A stretch of DNA of 64,000 nt, from positions 1 to 64,000 of the forward strand of contig JAMNXR010000001.1 in NCBI GenBank assembly GCA_023653055.1, written 5' to 3'. The position numbers and the translations under genes were made by a program. The notes beneath the pieces are model-generated. The model was not told the DNA's origin, did not search any database, and saw only the letters and a program-made list of their open reading frames with translations. Below, one piece after another: positions 27,294 to 36,767 of this stretch (within the stretch, counting starts at the first letter, position 1; every line of letters begins with the position of its first letter). The stretch is from Burkholderiaceae bacterium. GTDB taxonomy: Bacteria > Pseudomonadota > Gammaproteobacteria > Burkholderiales > Burkholderiaceae_B.

Positions 27294-28228
27294 CTTCCCC
27301 CGCCAACCGTGTGCCAGAGTCAACTGCGCCGTCTCAACAGCGTCAGTGGCTGGTGGGTTGCGGGATTTTTTTATGTGCCCTGACTTGCTTCTCTTTGCTT
27401 GACGCGCTGGCCAAAGATTTGGTGCACCGCTATTCGGCCCCGCTCGTGAATATGGCCCGATACTCTGTGATTGTGGTGCTGGCTTTTGCCGTATTGCACG
27501 CCAAAGGCGTTTCGGTCCACGCGCCTAAAGATGCCCGACTGCTGTTGGTACTCCGCGGAGCGATGCTCGGTGTGGTGGGTATTTGCTTTATGCCGGCTAT
27601 TCAGTATTTACCCCTTGCAGAGGGAACAGCGATTTATTTTGTCGCGCCCCTGATCGTGGTGATCTTGGCACCTTTTGTGCTTGGAGAGCGGGTGGGGTGG
27701 AAGCAGTATGCCGCGGTCTTAGTCGGCATGGCGGGCATGTTGTTGATCGTCAACCCGGGTGGAGAACTTTCCTGGATTGGCAGCGCGCTGATGTTTACGA
27801 GTGCATGCGCGTATGCGATGGTGCAGTTACTCACGCGCAAGCTGACCAAACGCGTAGAAAGTGAACAGATGTTTATTTATGCAGCCAGCACATGCTGGTT
27901 CATGGGCCTGGGCGTGATTGCCGTATTTTGGCCTGAGGTGTGGCCAACCGGTCGCGATATGTTTGAAATGCTCTTAATGGGCTTATGTGGGGGCGTAGGT
28001 CAGTACTTATTGATCTTGGCTTTCAAACGTGTGCCGGCCTCGACCTTGGCGCCGCTTAATTACTTTCAGTTGGCGTTAGCGGTGATGTGGGGCGAATTAT
28101 TTTTTGCCCAACGCCCTAGCCTGCTGTCTTTTGCAGGCATCGTACTCATTGTGGCTGCGGGGCTGTCTCTGACATTGCCCATGTTAATTGCATCCTTGAA
28201 AGCCCGCACAATCCGCCGTACGCCGTGA
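27290..28228 (+). CDS. DMT superfamily (EamA) transporter
   Basis: A 312-aa inner-membrane protein with ten predicted segments in two EamA repeats (about residues 22-150 and 160-295). GTAIYFVAPLIVVILAPFVL in the first repeat and PASTLAPLNYFQLALAVMWG in the second are typical of this family of metabolite exporters. Substrate unknown. The ATG overlaps the stop of the MFS gene (ATGA), and 14 bases separate it from the following deacetylase gene, so the three are probably co-expressed. Confidence 0.88.
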   Translation: MTSPANRVPESTAPSQQRQWLVGCGIFLCALTCFSLLDALAKDLVHRYSAPLVNMARYSVIVVLAFAVLHAKGVSVHAPKDARLLLVLRGAMLGVVGICFMPAIQYLPLAEGTAIYFVAPLIVVILAPFVLGERVGWKQYAAVLVGMAGMLLIVNPGGELSWIGSALMFTSACAYAMVQLLTRKLTKRVESEQMFIYAASTCWFMGLGVIAVFWPEVWPTGRDMFEMLLMGLCGGVGQYLLILAFKRVPASTLAPLNYFQLALAVMWGELFFAQRPSLLSFAGIVLIVAAGLSLTLPMLIASLKARTIRRTP

Positions 28229-28242
28229 TCTCAGGAGATTAG

Positions 28243-29265
28243 ATGAAGAGCTTTTTTCACCCCAAGCAAAAGTTACATCATCCGCAAACGTATTTGTCGC
28301 GCGGCAAGATGCGCGTACCGCAAGAGATCCCTGAGCGCGCCGAGCAAATTTTGAAAGGACTCGCTGCGCTCAAGCTGCCCGTTTTTGAACCGAGTGACTT
28401 TGGCATGGCACCTTTGCTACGCGTGCATGATGCGGCGTATTTGTCCTTCCTTCAAAACGCACACGCCGAATGGAAGCAAGTCGGTCCGGATTGGGGTGAC
28501 GAGGTGATCTCCAACGTGTATGTCCGAGAGCCGAATGCGCTTCGGGGTGTTTTGGCCAAGGCAGGCAAGTACCTAGCTGACGGGAGTTGTCCGATTGGTG
28601 AGCATACGTGGACCACTGTTTATTGGGGTGCACAATCCGCGATTGCAGGCGCGAACGCGCTCTTAGCTGGCGATGACAAAGCCTATGCCTTGTGTCGTCC
28701 TCCAGGTCACCACACGCGCAAAGATGCAGCAGGCGGTTTTTGTTATCTCAATAATGCGGCGATTGCTGCGGAGCTGTTAAGGGAAAAATTTCAACGTGTC
28801 GTGATTTTGGATACTGACGTGCATCACGGGCAAGGCGTGCAGGAGATTTTTTACAACCGCGAAGATGTGTTGTATGTATCCGTACATGGTGATCCAACGA
28901 ATTTCTATCCCGTAACAGCGGGTTTTGAAGATGAGACAGGCTTAGACTCAGGTGCGGGCTACAACCTCAATTTGCCGATGGCGCATGGTTCAAGCGAAGC
29001 CGTATTTTTTGAACGGGTAGAACAGGCACTCAAGGCGATCGAGGCATTCAAGCCTGAGGCGGTCGTGTTGTGTTTGGGATTTGATGTGTACAAGGATGAT
29101 CCGCAGACCAAGGTTGCGGTGACAACCGAGGGCTTTAATCGCTTGGGCAAACAGGTGGCTGCGCTGGGACTGCCCACGCTGGTGGTGCAAGAAGGTGGCT
29201 ATCATCTTGAGACGCTTGCGACCAACACCGTGAGTTTTTTTAACGGCTTTCTTGCCCGTACTTAG
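28243..29265 (+). CDS. Histone deacetylase-family hydrolase, acetylpolyamine amidohydrolase-like
   Basis: A 340-aa zinc hydrolase of the arginase/deacetylase fold. Visible active-site parts are the paired histidines His156-His157 (CRPPGHH), zinc ligands Asp192 and His194 (DTDVHHG), Asp281 (LGFDVYKDDP), and the late GGYH tyrosine. Spacing matches Mycoplana acetylpolyamine amidohydrolase, which releases acetate from N-acetylated polyamines. Short-chain acylated amines in general remain possible. AGGAG at 28232-28236 supports the ATG. It follows two exporters, which hints at handling of acetylated amines, but that is inference. Confidence 0.88.
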   Translation: MKSFFHPKQKLHHPQTYLSRGKMRVPQEIPERAEQILKGLAALKLPVFEPSDFGMAPLLRVHDAAYLSFLQNAHAEWKQVGPDWGDEVISNVYVREPNALRGVLAKAGKYLADGSCPIGEHTWTTVYWGAQSAIAGANALLAGDDKAYALCRPPGHHTRKDAAGGFCYLNNAAIAAELLREKFQRVVILDTDVHHGQGVQEIFYNREDVLYVSVHGDPTNFYPVTAGFEDETGLDSGAGYNLNLPMAHGSSEAVFFERVEQALKAIEAFKPEAVVLCLGFDVYKDDPQTKVAVTTEGFNRLGKQVAALGLPTLVVQEGGYHLETLATNTVSFFNGFLART

Positions 29266-29274
29266 TCTGAGCTT

Positions 29275-30588
29275 TTAATCAGGCAGGCACGTTTCGCCGC
29301 GGATCAGATCGGCAAACGTTTCTCGTTGGCGAATCACATAAAAGCGTTCACCATCGACCATAATCTCGGCAGGACGTGGGCGACTGTTGTAGTTGCCCGC
29401 CATCACAAAACCATAGGCGCCTGCAGACTCAATGGCGATGACATCGCCCTCATGGAGCGCGAGCTTGCGTGCGCGTGCGAGCCAGTCTGCACTCTCGCAT
29501 ACCGGGCCGACCACGTCATACAGTGTTTGCTCGCTGGTGCGCGGCTTGAGTGGCAGCACGCCATGCCATGCTTCGTACAAGGCAGGACGCATCAGATCGT
29601 TCATTGCCGCATCTACAATCGCAAAATTGCGCGCCTCGGTGTGCTTGAGGTACTGCACAGCAGTCAATAGGACGCCGGCATTCCCGACCAACGAGCGGCC
29701 TGGCTCAAGGACGAGTTCAAGATGATCAAAACCGCGCGCTTTGAGTTGTGCAAAGACTTTATCTAACAGTAGCTTGGGTGCGAGTGGCGTTTCGTCGTCA
29801 TAACGAATACCCAGACCGCCGCCTAAATCCAGATGTTTGAGGGTGATGCCTAAACGCACGAGTTGCTCGATGAGCGTGAGCAGCTTGTCGAGTGCGTCCA
29901 GATAGGGGCTCACTTCTGTGATTTGCGAGCCAATGTGACAGTCAACGCCTACGACTTGAATGCCAGGCAGGGTAATGGCGAGTTGGTAGGCGGCTGGCGC
30001 CTCATCGATGGCAATGCCGAATTTGTTTTCTTTAAGGCCGGTAGAAATGTAGGGATGTGTTTGCGCATCGACATCGGGATTGACGCGAAGGGATACGGAG
30101 GCGACTTTATTCATGCGTGTCGCCACGGCAGACAAATGCTTGAGCTCAGGGAGTGACTCGACGTTAAAACACTTTACGCCCGCTTCGAGTGCAGCCTGCA
30201 TTTCCCAGTCTTGTTTGCCGACACCTGAAAATACAACCTTGGCGGGGTTGGCGCCTGCTGCTAGTACGCGGGCAAGTTCGCCGCCAGAGACAATGTCAAA
30301 GCCGCTGCCCAAGCGTGCAAACTCTTTTAGTACGGCAAGGTTTGAATTTGCCTTCATGCCAAAACAGACCAAGACACGATGTGTTCCGATGGCTTCTTGA
30401 TAGGCGTTCCATGCTGTCGCTAAGGCTGCACGTGAATACACGTATAGGGGGGTTCCGAGCTGTTGCGCGAGGGTCGACAGCGCAACGCCCTCGGCGAATA
30501 GCTCACCGTTGCGATAGTGGAAGTGTGGAAATCCAGCAGGGGCGGCAGCGGTTGTCATAGAGAGAGGAGCAGTCATTGAAGCGGTCAT
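29275..30588 (-). CDS. lysA: Diaminopimelate decarboxylase
   Basis: LysA removes CO2 from meso-diaminopimelate to give lysine. The 437-aa PLP enzyme has the alanine-racemase-like barrel with the PLP lysine Lys79 (CFGMKANSN), the glycine-rich phosphate loop GGGLGIRY, and the C-terminal GPVCESADWL signature at the active-site dimer interface. Three possible ATG starts lie in the first 11 codons (30588, 30576, 30558); none has a clear ribosome binding site, so the N-terminus is uncertain. lptM lies upstream on the same strand, as in many proteobacteria, and cyaY diverges from that pair. Confidence 0.95.
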   Translation of the reverse strand: MTASMTAPLSMTTAAAPAGFPHFHYRNGELFAEGVALSTLAQQLGTPLYVYSRAALATAWNAYQEAIGTHRVLVCFGMKANSNLAVLKEFARLGSGFDIVSGGELARVLAAGANPAKVVFSGVGKQDWEMQAALEAGVKCFNVESLPELKHLSAVATRMNKVASVSLRVNPDVDAQTHPYISTGLKENKFGIAIDEAPAAYQLAITLPGIQVVGVDCHIGSQITEVSPYLDALDKLLTLIEQLVRLGITLKHLDLGGGLGIRYDDETPLAPKLLLDKVFAQLKARGFDHLELVLEPGRSLVGNAGVLLTAVQYLKHTEARNFAIVDAAMNDLMRPALYEAWHGVLPLKPRTSEQTLYDVVGPVCESADWLARARKLALHEGDVIAIESAGAYGFVMAGNYNSRPRPAEIMVDGERFYVIRQRETFADLIRGETCLPD

Positions 30589-30675
30589 GTTGGGGCTGTG
30601 GGTATTCGGTGTTTAGTGGCCAGGCTCGAGCACAATACAACAAGTGTTTGAGCCTGTAACACTTGACCACGCCGA

Positions 30676-30927
30676 TCAAGGTTTATTGTTGGTCTGCGCG
30701 GAGGTTGAATTGGTATTTAGATCCAGTGAATCAGGGTCAGCATCTTCTTGGGTGGCTGGCGTCTGCGGTGCGGTGGCCGGTCTTTTTGCCCCTGGTTTGG
30801 GTGGCGGCAGATAGAGCGGTCCTTTAAAGCCACAGCCAGCGAGCCAGCCTGTGAGGGCGAGCATCGCTACAATGCGTGTAAAACTGCGACGATGGATGTT
30901 GTGAATCACTGCACACTCCCTCAACAT
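30676..30927 (-). CDS. lptM: Small lipoprotein, LptM (YifL)-like
   Basis: LptM is a small outer-membrane lipoprotein that helps assemble the LptD LPS translocon. The 83-aa precursor has a basic N-terminus, a hydrophobic stretch and the lipobox LAGC, followed by GFKGPLYLPPP, the signature of the family. The C-terminal part is Pro/Thr/Asp-rich and disordered. The listed ATG is at 30927, but GTG at 30909 has AGGGAG seven bases upstream and would give a shorter, more typical signal peptide; either is possible. Position next to lysA and opposite cyaY is the classic context. Confidence 0.85.
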   Translation of the reverse strand: MLRECAVIHNIHRRSFTRIVAMLALTGWLAGCGFKGPLYLPPPKPGAKRPATAPQTPATQEDADPDSLDLNTNSTSAQTNNKP

Positions 30928-30942
30928 TGAGGATCAAGGATT

Positions 30943-31272
30943 ATGAACGATACTGAATTTCACACACGAGCAACCGCTATTCTAGATGCAATAGAAGCTC
31001 AAGCCGATCATTGGTTTGAACAACTTGATCTAGACGTTGAAACCAAGCGGAACGGCAATGTCCTCAACCTCATTTTTGAAAGCGGCCACCAAGTTGTCAT
31101 CAACAGCCAAGCGCCGCTTCACGAGATGTGGTTGGCTGCACGCTCAGGCGGTTTCCATTACAAATTTGACGGTCAGCATTGGAAAGATACGCGTGGCGGG
31201 AGCGACCTGCATCTGTTGCTCTCTCAGATCTGCTCTGACGAAACCGGACAAACACTGACCGTCGTTTTGTAA
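30943..31272 (+). CDS. cyaY: Iron-sulfur cluster assembly protein CyaY (frataxin)
   Basis: CyaY binds iron and tunes IscS-dependent Fe-S cluster assembly. The 109-aa protein has the acidic first helix (DTEFHTRATAILDAIEAQAD), the DVETKRNGNVLNLIFESG strand region and the GGFHYKFDGQHWKDTRGG core near residues 68-85, all frataxin hallmarks. It is divergent from lptM-lysA and convergent with mrcA. AAGGA precedes the ATG. Confidence 0.95.
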   Translation: MNDTEFHTRATAILDAIEAQADHWFEQLDLDVETKRNGNVLNLIFESGHQVVINSQAPLHEMWLAARSGGFHYKFDGQHWKDTRGGSDLHLLLSQICSDETGQTLTVVL

Positions 31273-31298
31273 GTGCATGGCCAGATTGTCTGGTTGAA

Positions 31299-33731
31299 CT
31301 AGTTTCCGATAGGTTCGCGTCGGTTGCTCCGATTATTACGGTCGTTACTATTGCTGTCACCGCCTAATTTATCAAGCAAGTCACCCAAAGAATCCTGCTT
31401 GGGATCACCCAGGCTTTTCACGGATTCCTTGGGAGGAAACTCACTGAAATACATATTGCCACCTTCAACGATCAAGCCTTCAGGTGGCGGGCCGCGTTTT
31501 TGCTCGGGAAACTCTTTGAGTGCGTTTTGCATATAGCCGAGCCATACGGGCAAGGAGGCGCCTCCGCCCGTTTCACGCGAACCGAGCGACTTAGGTTGAT
31601 CGAAGCCTAGCCAGGCAATACCGACCAACTGTGGCGTGTAGCCGGCAAACCATGCGTCGACCGAATCATTGGTTGTACCTGTTTTGCCCGCGAGGTCACC
31701 CCGTTTGATCACCTGTTTTGAGCGCGCAGCGGTACCAGACGTTGCTACACCGCGCAGCATATCGTCCATCACATAAGCGGTGCGTGCATCGATGGCGCGG
31801 GCGGCTGAATCGCCTGCCACAATCGGTTTGGCGCGCATCAGGACCTGACCGTTTGAGTCGGTCACGTTGTCAATCAAATAAGGCGTGACGCGGTAGCCGC
31901 CGTTGGCAAATACGGAAAAGCCCGTTGCTAGCTGCATGGGTGTGACCGCACCCGAACCAAGTGCCATCGGCAAGACGGCAGCGTGTTTGGACTTGTCAAA
32001 GCCAAAGCGGGTGATGAACTCTTGGGCATACTGTGGACCAATGGACTGGAGAATGCGAATGGACACCATATTTTTTGAGCGGGCGATTGCCTCGCGCATG
32101 GACATCATTTCGCCGTACTCGCCGCCATAGTTTTTAGGCGTCCAGGCTTTGCCAGAGCCTGTTTGTTCTGCGGTAAGCTCAAAAGGCTGATCGGAAATCA
32201 TCGTGCCAGGCGTTAAACCCCTTTCAAGCGAAGCGGCATAGATAAATGGTTTGAAGGCGGAGCCTGGTTGACGCCACGCTTGGGTCACACGGTTGAAATT
32301 GCCATGATAAAAGTCAAAGCCCCCCACCATGGCCCTGAGTGCGCCATCTTGAGGAATCATTGCAACAAAGGCCGCTTGTACGGTTGGGGGATTCAGTATC
32401 TCCCAATAGGTGAGATTCTTGTACAAATACACCACTGAACCGCGCTCAAGGCGCTGTGCAGCGGGTGCCTTGGGGTTGAGTGCGCGCGCGATAACGGCAA
32501 GTGCTTTTTTGTCGTTGATTACAACGATGTCGGTTGAACTGCGCGCGACTCGGACCTCAGTGGGTTTGACTGAGAGGACCACACCGGAATACATTTCTGT
32601 CCGGTCCGGATACTTGTCAAACACGCCATCTAAAAATTCGTCGAACTTTGCTGCGCTGTTCTCGAGGCCTGCAGGGACGGTTAATTGTGCTTCCGGCCCA
32701 GGGTAAGGTGCCCGGCGGGTATAGTCCAGTACGCCCTCGCGAAGCGAGTCGTAGGCCCATTTTTGGTCTTTGGACTGTATGGTGGTGTAGACATTCAGAC
32801 CGCGCGTGTAGACGTTGTCTGGGTAAATGCTGATCATCAATTGACGCGCAAGCTCTGCGGCATATTCACCATGCACGGCATAGCCACCTGCAGGCGTTCC
32901 TTGAGAAGGCTTGATGACAACGGGCTGGGCCAGGGCGGCTTTGTATTCTGAGTCGGTCAGATAGCCGAGTGAATGCATGCGTCCCAAGACGTAGCGCTGG
33001 CGTAAAACGGCCCGGGGTTTATTGGCGATGGGGTTAAAACGTGAAGGTGCTTTGGGAATACCTGCCAGCAATGCGGCATCGGCCGGCGTGATTTCTGAGA
33101 GCTCTTTACCTAAATAAGCCCGGGAGGCGGCCGCAAAACCGTATGCCCGGTGACCAAGATAAATCTGGTTGAGATAGAGCTCAAGGATCTGGTCTTTGGA
33201 GAGATTGGCTTCGATTTTAAAGGTGAGTAAGAGTTCGTAAAACTTACGCGACCAGGTTTTTTCGGAAGACAGGTAAAAGTTTCGTGCAACCTGCATGGTG
33301 ATCGTGCTGGCACCTTGGCTTTTCTGCATCGAAATCAGGTTGGTCAGTCCGGCACGAACAACGCCGATCCAGTCAATGCCCCCATGCTGATAAAAACGAT
33401 CGTCTTCTGCTGAAAGAACCGCGGATTTCATGACGTCAGGGATTTCGTCAAAACGCAGCACATTGCGACGTTCTTCGCCAAACTCACCAATCAGTACTTT
33501 GTCCGCAGTGTAGATACGGAGGGGTACGCGTGGGCGATAGTCGGTCAGCGCAGTGAGCTCTGGCAAATTGGGCCAGGCCAAGGCAAGCGCCATCCCCAGC
33601 AGCAAGGCGCCGCACAAGGCCAAGCCTGCGGACAGGATGGTGAGTTTTAGTAAAAACCGGACGATAAACGGGCTTTTGGGCTTGTCTTCGGTCTGGTCTT
33701 CAACGTCGTGGGGGTGGTTATATTTGCTCAT
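31299..33731 (-). CDS. mrcA: Penicillin-binding protein 1A
   Basis: A bifunctional class A PBP that polymerises and cross-links peptidoglycan. The 810-aa protein has a cytoplasmic lead, one membrane anchor (about 25-52), a glycosyltransferase domain with Glu109 (SAEDDRFYQHGG), an OB-like insert, and a transpeptidase domain with the nucleophile Ser491 (PGSAFKPF), the SKN motif at 552-554 and KTGT at 683-686. The Asp/Asn/Arg-rich C-terminal tail is disordered. It is divergent from aroK-aroB with 79 bases between. In many proteobacteria pilMNOPQ or hof genes lie here; none are present. Confidence 0.96.
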   Translation of the reverse strand: MSKYNHPHDVEDQTEDKPKSPFIVRFLLKLTILSAGLALCGALLLGMALALAWPNLPELTALTDYRPRVPLRIYTADKVLIGEFGEERRNVLRFDEIPDVMKSAVLSAEDDRFYQHGGIDWIGVVRAGLTNLISMQKSQGASTITMQVARNFYLSSEKTWSRKFYELLLTFKIEANLSKDQILELYLNQIYLGHRAYGFAAASRAYLGKELSEITPADAALLAGIPKAPSRFNPIANKPRAVLRQRYVLGRMHSLGYLTDSEYKAALAQPVVIKPSQGTPAGGYAVHGEYAAELARQLMISIYPDNVYTRGLNVYTTIQSKDQKWAYDSLREGVLDYTRRAPYPGPEAQLTVPAGLENSAAKFDEFLDGVFDKYPDRTEMYSGVVLSVKPTEVRVARSSTDIVVINDKKALAVIARALNPKAPAAQRLERGSVVYLYKNLTYWEILNPPTVQAAFVAMIPQDGALRAMVGGFDFYHGNFNRVTQAWRQPGSAFKPFIYAASLERGLTPGTMISDQPFELTAEQTGSGKAWTPKNYGGEYGEMMSMREAIARSKNMVSIRILQSIGPQYAQEFITRFGFDKSKHAAVLPMALGSGAVTPMQLATGFSVFANGGYRVTPYLIDNVTDSNGQVLMRAKPIVAGDSAARAIDARTAYVMDDMLRGVATSGTAARSKQVIKRGDLAGKTGTTNDSVDAWFAGYTPQLVGIAWLGFDQPKSLGSRETGGGASLPVWLGYMQNALKEFPEQKRGPPPEGLIVEGGNMYFSEFPPKESVKSLGDPKQDSLGDLLDKLGGDSNSNDRNNRSNRREPIGN

Positions 33732-33810
33732 TGCCGGACATTTTAAAGGTTTTGAGAGGGTTTGCCCGGATCTGTTTGAGACTCTGGGCTGTCAATGGGA
33801 TAATGTGGGC

Positions 33811-34530
33811 ATGAATACTGAAGCACTTGCGCCTGAACCAACCCCTTCTGGTGACGCGAACCTCATCTCTGATCTTCAGGATCTGCCCCAAAGTGCAGGT
33901 CCGCTGGAGCATGACAGCCCGATTTTTTTGGTCGGCATGATGGGTGCTGGCAAAACCACCATTGGAAAGGCGCTTGCCAGAGTCTTGCACAGAGAGTTTA
34001 TCGATCTTGATCATGAGCTTGAGGCGCGTTGCGGTGTTCGGATTCCTGTGATCTTTGAGATCGAAGGCGAGCAAGGGTTCCGTAAACGTGAGTGCCAAGT
34101 GCTTGATGATTGCACGGTTAGGCCTAATTTAGTGATGGCAACAGGGGGTGGGGCAGTATTAGCCGAGGATAATCGCCGCGCGTTACAGAGCCGCGGCATT
34201 GTGATTTATTTGCGCGCCAGCGTTGACGAGCTCTTTCGCCGCACCAGCAGGGACCGTAATCGTCCCCTGCTCGCCACGCCAGACCCCAAGGCCACCTTGC
34301 GTAGCCTGCTGGAGATGCGTGAGCCGCTTTACGCGTCTGTGGCGGACGTCGTGGTCGACACGGGCACAATACCTGTTCACAACCTTGTGGCAAGCATTGT
34401 TGAGCAACTCAGGCAGGTCAATAAGGCGATTGATAAAAGCGCCCAAAGCCGCCCAGGCAACTCCTCGGCGAGTATGCGTGCCGATTTTGCCGCCAGTCAT
34501 TCAGAGGAGAATAAGCCATGCACACCGTAG
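33811..34530 (+). CDS. aroK: Shikimate kinase
   Basis: AroK phosphorylates shikimate on the way to chorismate. From ATG 33811 the protein has 239 aa: a 35-residue lead not found in E. coli AroK, the P-loop GMMGAGKTT with Lys48, the shikimate-binding DLDHELEARCG, the GGG segment ATGGGAVL, the lid RTSRDRNRPLL, and a Ser/Ala-rich tail. A longer open frame upstream runs over mrcA on the other strand and is rejected. Its 3' end overlaps aroB by 13 bases, a conserved pairing. Confidence 0.95.
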   Translation: MNTEALAPEPTPSGDANLISDLQDLPQSAGPLEHDSPIFLVGMMGAGKTTIGKALARVLHREFIDLDHELEARCGVRIPVIFEIEGEQGFRKRECQVLDDCTVRPNLVMATGGGAVLAEDNRRALQSRGIVIYLRASVDELFRRTSRDRNRPLLATPDPKATLRSLLEMREPLYASVADVVVDTGTIPVHNLVASIVEQLRQVNKAIDKSAQSRPGNSSASMRADFAASHSEENKPCTP

Positions 34531-35606
34531 AAACTGTTCAGGTGGCCACTCCGGGTGGTCATTATCCGATCCATATCGCGCCAGGTCGCTTGGCTAACTT
34601 GGCTGCTTCGATTCCCGCAGACGCTACGTCTATCGCCCTGATTACGAACCCGATTATTCATGACTTACTGGGTGATGCGGTCATGCAGGTGCTGGGTCAG
34701 ACCGGCAAACGCATCGTGCCAGTGATCCTGCCCGACGGTGAGGCCCATAAAACCTGGGAAACACTCAATCAGATTTTTGATGCCATGCTCGGGGCCCAGC
34801 TAGATCGGCGCACCGTCATTGTGGCGCTGGGTGGCGGCGTGATTGGCGATATGGCGGGTTTTGCTGCCGCTGTGTATATGCGCGGTGTGCGCTTCGTGCA
34901 GGTACCCACGACCTTATTGTCGCAGGTGGATTCTTCGGTGGGTGGCAAGACTGCGGTCAACCATCCGCTTGGTAAAAATATGATTGGTGCGTTTTATCAG
35001 CCAATCGCGGTGGAGATTGACACGGATGTGTTGAAAACACTGCCTGACCGTGAAATGTCCGCGGGCTTGGCAGAGGTGATCAAGTACGGACTGATTTTAG
35101 ATGTACCTTTTTTTGAGTGGTGTGAAAAAAATGCGCCAGGCTTGCGTGCACGCGAGCCAGACTTGTTGGCGATCGCCATCAGACGCTCCTGCGAGTTCAA
35201 GGCTTGGGTCGTATCTCAGGATGAGCGCGAAAGCGGTTTGCGGGAGATTTTGAATCTGGGGCACACTTTTGGCCATGCGATTGAAGCCGGTTCTGGCTAT
35301 GGCGTCTTGCTGCACGGTGAGGCGGTCGGAACGGGCATGATCATGGCGGCAGATTTATCCGCAGAGCTGTTGGGATTTCCGGTTGCAGACGTGGCGCGTG
35401 TGCGTGCACTTGTCGAGGCCATCGGGTGCCCGACGGTGGGGCCACGCCTTGGCGGTGTGGAGCAGTGGATGTCGTTGATGCGTGGCGACAAGAAAACCCG
35501 CGCGGGTGAAATCAATTTTGTCTTGATGCCCAAGATTGGCGAAGCGATTCGTCGTAGCGCACCGGCTGAGTTGGTCGAGCGCGTGATCATGCGCAATACG
35601 GTTTGA
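34518..35606 (+). CDS. aroB: 3-dehydroquinate synthase
   Basis: AroB makes dehydroquinate from DAHP, the second shikimate-pathway step, with catalytic NAD and zinc. The 362-aa protein shows [16 protein letters not shown], the nucleotide-binding [13 protein letters not shown] near 98-110, the long conserved [20 protein letters not shown] at about 136-155, and zinc ligands in [11 protein letters not shown] and the later [13 protein letters not shown] precedes the ATG inside the aroK end. Its stop region overlaps the dgt 5' end if TTG is used there. Confidence 0.97.
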   Translation: MHTVETVQVATPGGHYPIHIAPGRLANLAASIPADATSIALITNPIIHDLLGDAVMQVLGQTGKRIVPVILPDGEAHKTWETLNQIFDAMLGAQLDRRTVIVALGGGVIGDMAGFAAAVYMRGVRFVQVPTTLLSQVDSSVGGKTAVNHPLGKNMIGAFYQPIAVEIDTDVLKTLPDREMSAGLAEVIKYGLILDVPFFEWCEKNAPGLRAREPDLLAIAIRRSCEFKAWVVSQDERESGLREILNLGHTFGHAIEAGSGYGVLLHGEAVGTGMIMAADLSAELLGFPVADVARVRALVEAIGCPTVGPRLGGVEQWMSLMRGDKKTRAGEINFVLMPKIGEAIRRSAPAELVERVIMRNTV

Positions 35607-35611
35607 CCGCG

Positions 35612-36751
35612 ATGTCAGAACTCGCTGCCTACGCCTCACGTTCCGAACAGAGTCGTGGACGTCAACATGCAGAGCCTGCACCCACCAATCGCAGTGAGTT
35701 TCAACGCGATCGTGATCGTATTGTCCATGCAGGCGCCTTTAGGCGGCTTGAGTACAAAACACAGGTGTTTATTAACCACGAAGGTGATTTGTTTCGTACT
35801 CGCCTGACCCACTCGCTTGAGGTGGCACAAATTGCCCGTGTGCTCGCCCGTAGTTTGCATTTAAATGAAGACCTGACCGAAGCGATTGCGCTTGCGCATG
35901 ATTTAGGCCACACCCCTTTTGGCCATGCCGGTCAGGATGAGCTCAACGCATGTATGCGTGAGTTTGCGCCTGAGGCGGGAGGTTTTGAGCACAACTTGCA
36001 AAGCCTGCGTGTGATCGATGCGCTCGAGGAGCGCTATGCAGCCTTTAACGGTTTAAATTTGTGTTTCGAAACGCGGGAAGGCGTACTCAAACATTGTTCA
36101 CTTTCGCATGCCAAATTGTTGGGCGATGTGGGACAACGTTTTATTGATCGGACGCAGCCGTCACTAGAAGCACAACTCGCCAATTTAGCGGATGAAATTG
36201 CGTATAACAATCACGACATCGATGATGGTTTGCGTTCAGGTTTGCTCACGATTGAACAATTGCAGGCGGTACCCATTTTTGCGCGTCACTATGCGGCGAT
36301 GGTTCAGAAGTGGCCTGCGCTCAACGAGCGACGTATTGTTGCTGAAACTATTCGTAGCATGATCAATACGCTCATTACGGATGTCACACAGACCACGCAG
36401 GCCAACTTGCTTGCCGCTGCCCCCGCTGATGCGGATGCCGCGCGTCGTTGCGGTCCGCTGGTCGCGTTTTCTTTGGCCTTGCGTGCAGAGGCCGATACGC
36501 TGAAAAAGTTTTTATTTGAAAATTTGTATCGTCACTACAAGGTGATGAGGATGACTACCAAAGCACGGCGCATTGTGCGAGAGTTGTTTGATGCGTTTGT
36601 ACATGAGCCGCGTTTGTTACCGCCTGATTATCGTCATGAGAATGCCATTGCGCAGGCGCGAGCGATTGCCGATTACATTGCAGGAATGACGGATCGTTAC
36701 GCGATCCGTGAGCACCACCGTTTGTTTCGGATGGGCAATCAGTTTGATTAG
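35612..36751 (+). CDS. dgt: Deoxyguanosinetriphosphate triphosphohydrolase-like protein
   Basis: An HD-domain enzyme that hydrolyses dNTPs to the nucleoside and tripolyphosphate, controlling dNTP pools. The 379-aa protein shows [20 protein letters not shown] near residues 32-51, the metal-binding His in [13 protein letters not shown], the HD pair in [15 protein letters not shown] (about 91-105), and [16 protein letters not shown] later. ATG 35612 is chosen; an in-frame TTG 9 bases upstream overlaps the aroB stop and is also possible. The aroK-aroB-dgt order is common in betaproteobacteria. Confidence 0.93.
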   Translation: MSELAAYASRSEQSRGRQHAEPAPTNRSEFQRDRDRIVHAGAFRRLEYKTQVFINHEGDLFRTRLTHSLEVAQIARVLARSLHLNEDLTEAIALAHDLGHTPFGHAGQDELNACMREFAPEAGGFEHNLQSLRVIDALEERYAAFNGLNLCFETREGVLKHCSLSHAKLLGDVGQRFIDRTQPSLEAQLANLADEIAYNNHDIDDGLRSGLLTIEQLQAVPIFARHYAAMVQKWPALNERRIVAETIRSMINTLITDVTQTTQANLLAAAPADADAARRCGPLVAFSLALRAEADTLKKFLFENLYRHYKVMRMTTKARRIVRELFDAFVHEPRLLPPDYRHENAIAQARAIADYIAGMTDRYAIREHHRLFRMGNQFD

Positions 36752-36767
36752 TATCAGGGAGAACGCT

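Noticed and set aside
30676-30927. Treating the lptM-like frame as a shadow
   Set aside because: Kept as real because of the lipobox plus GFKGPLYLPPP signature and its known position near lysA and cyaY.
33553-33810. 86-codon upstream extension of aroK
   Set aside because: It lies on the opposite strand of the mrcA 5' coding region, has no aroK homology, and the ATG at 33811 gives a proper start.
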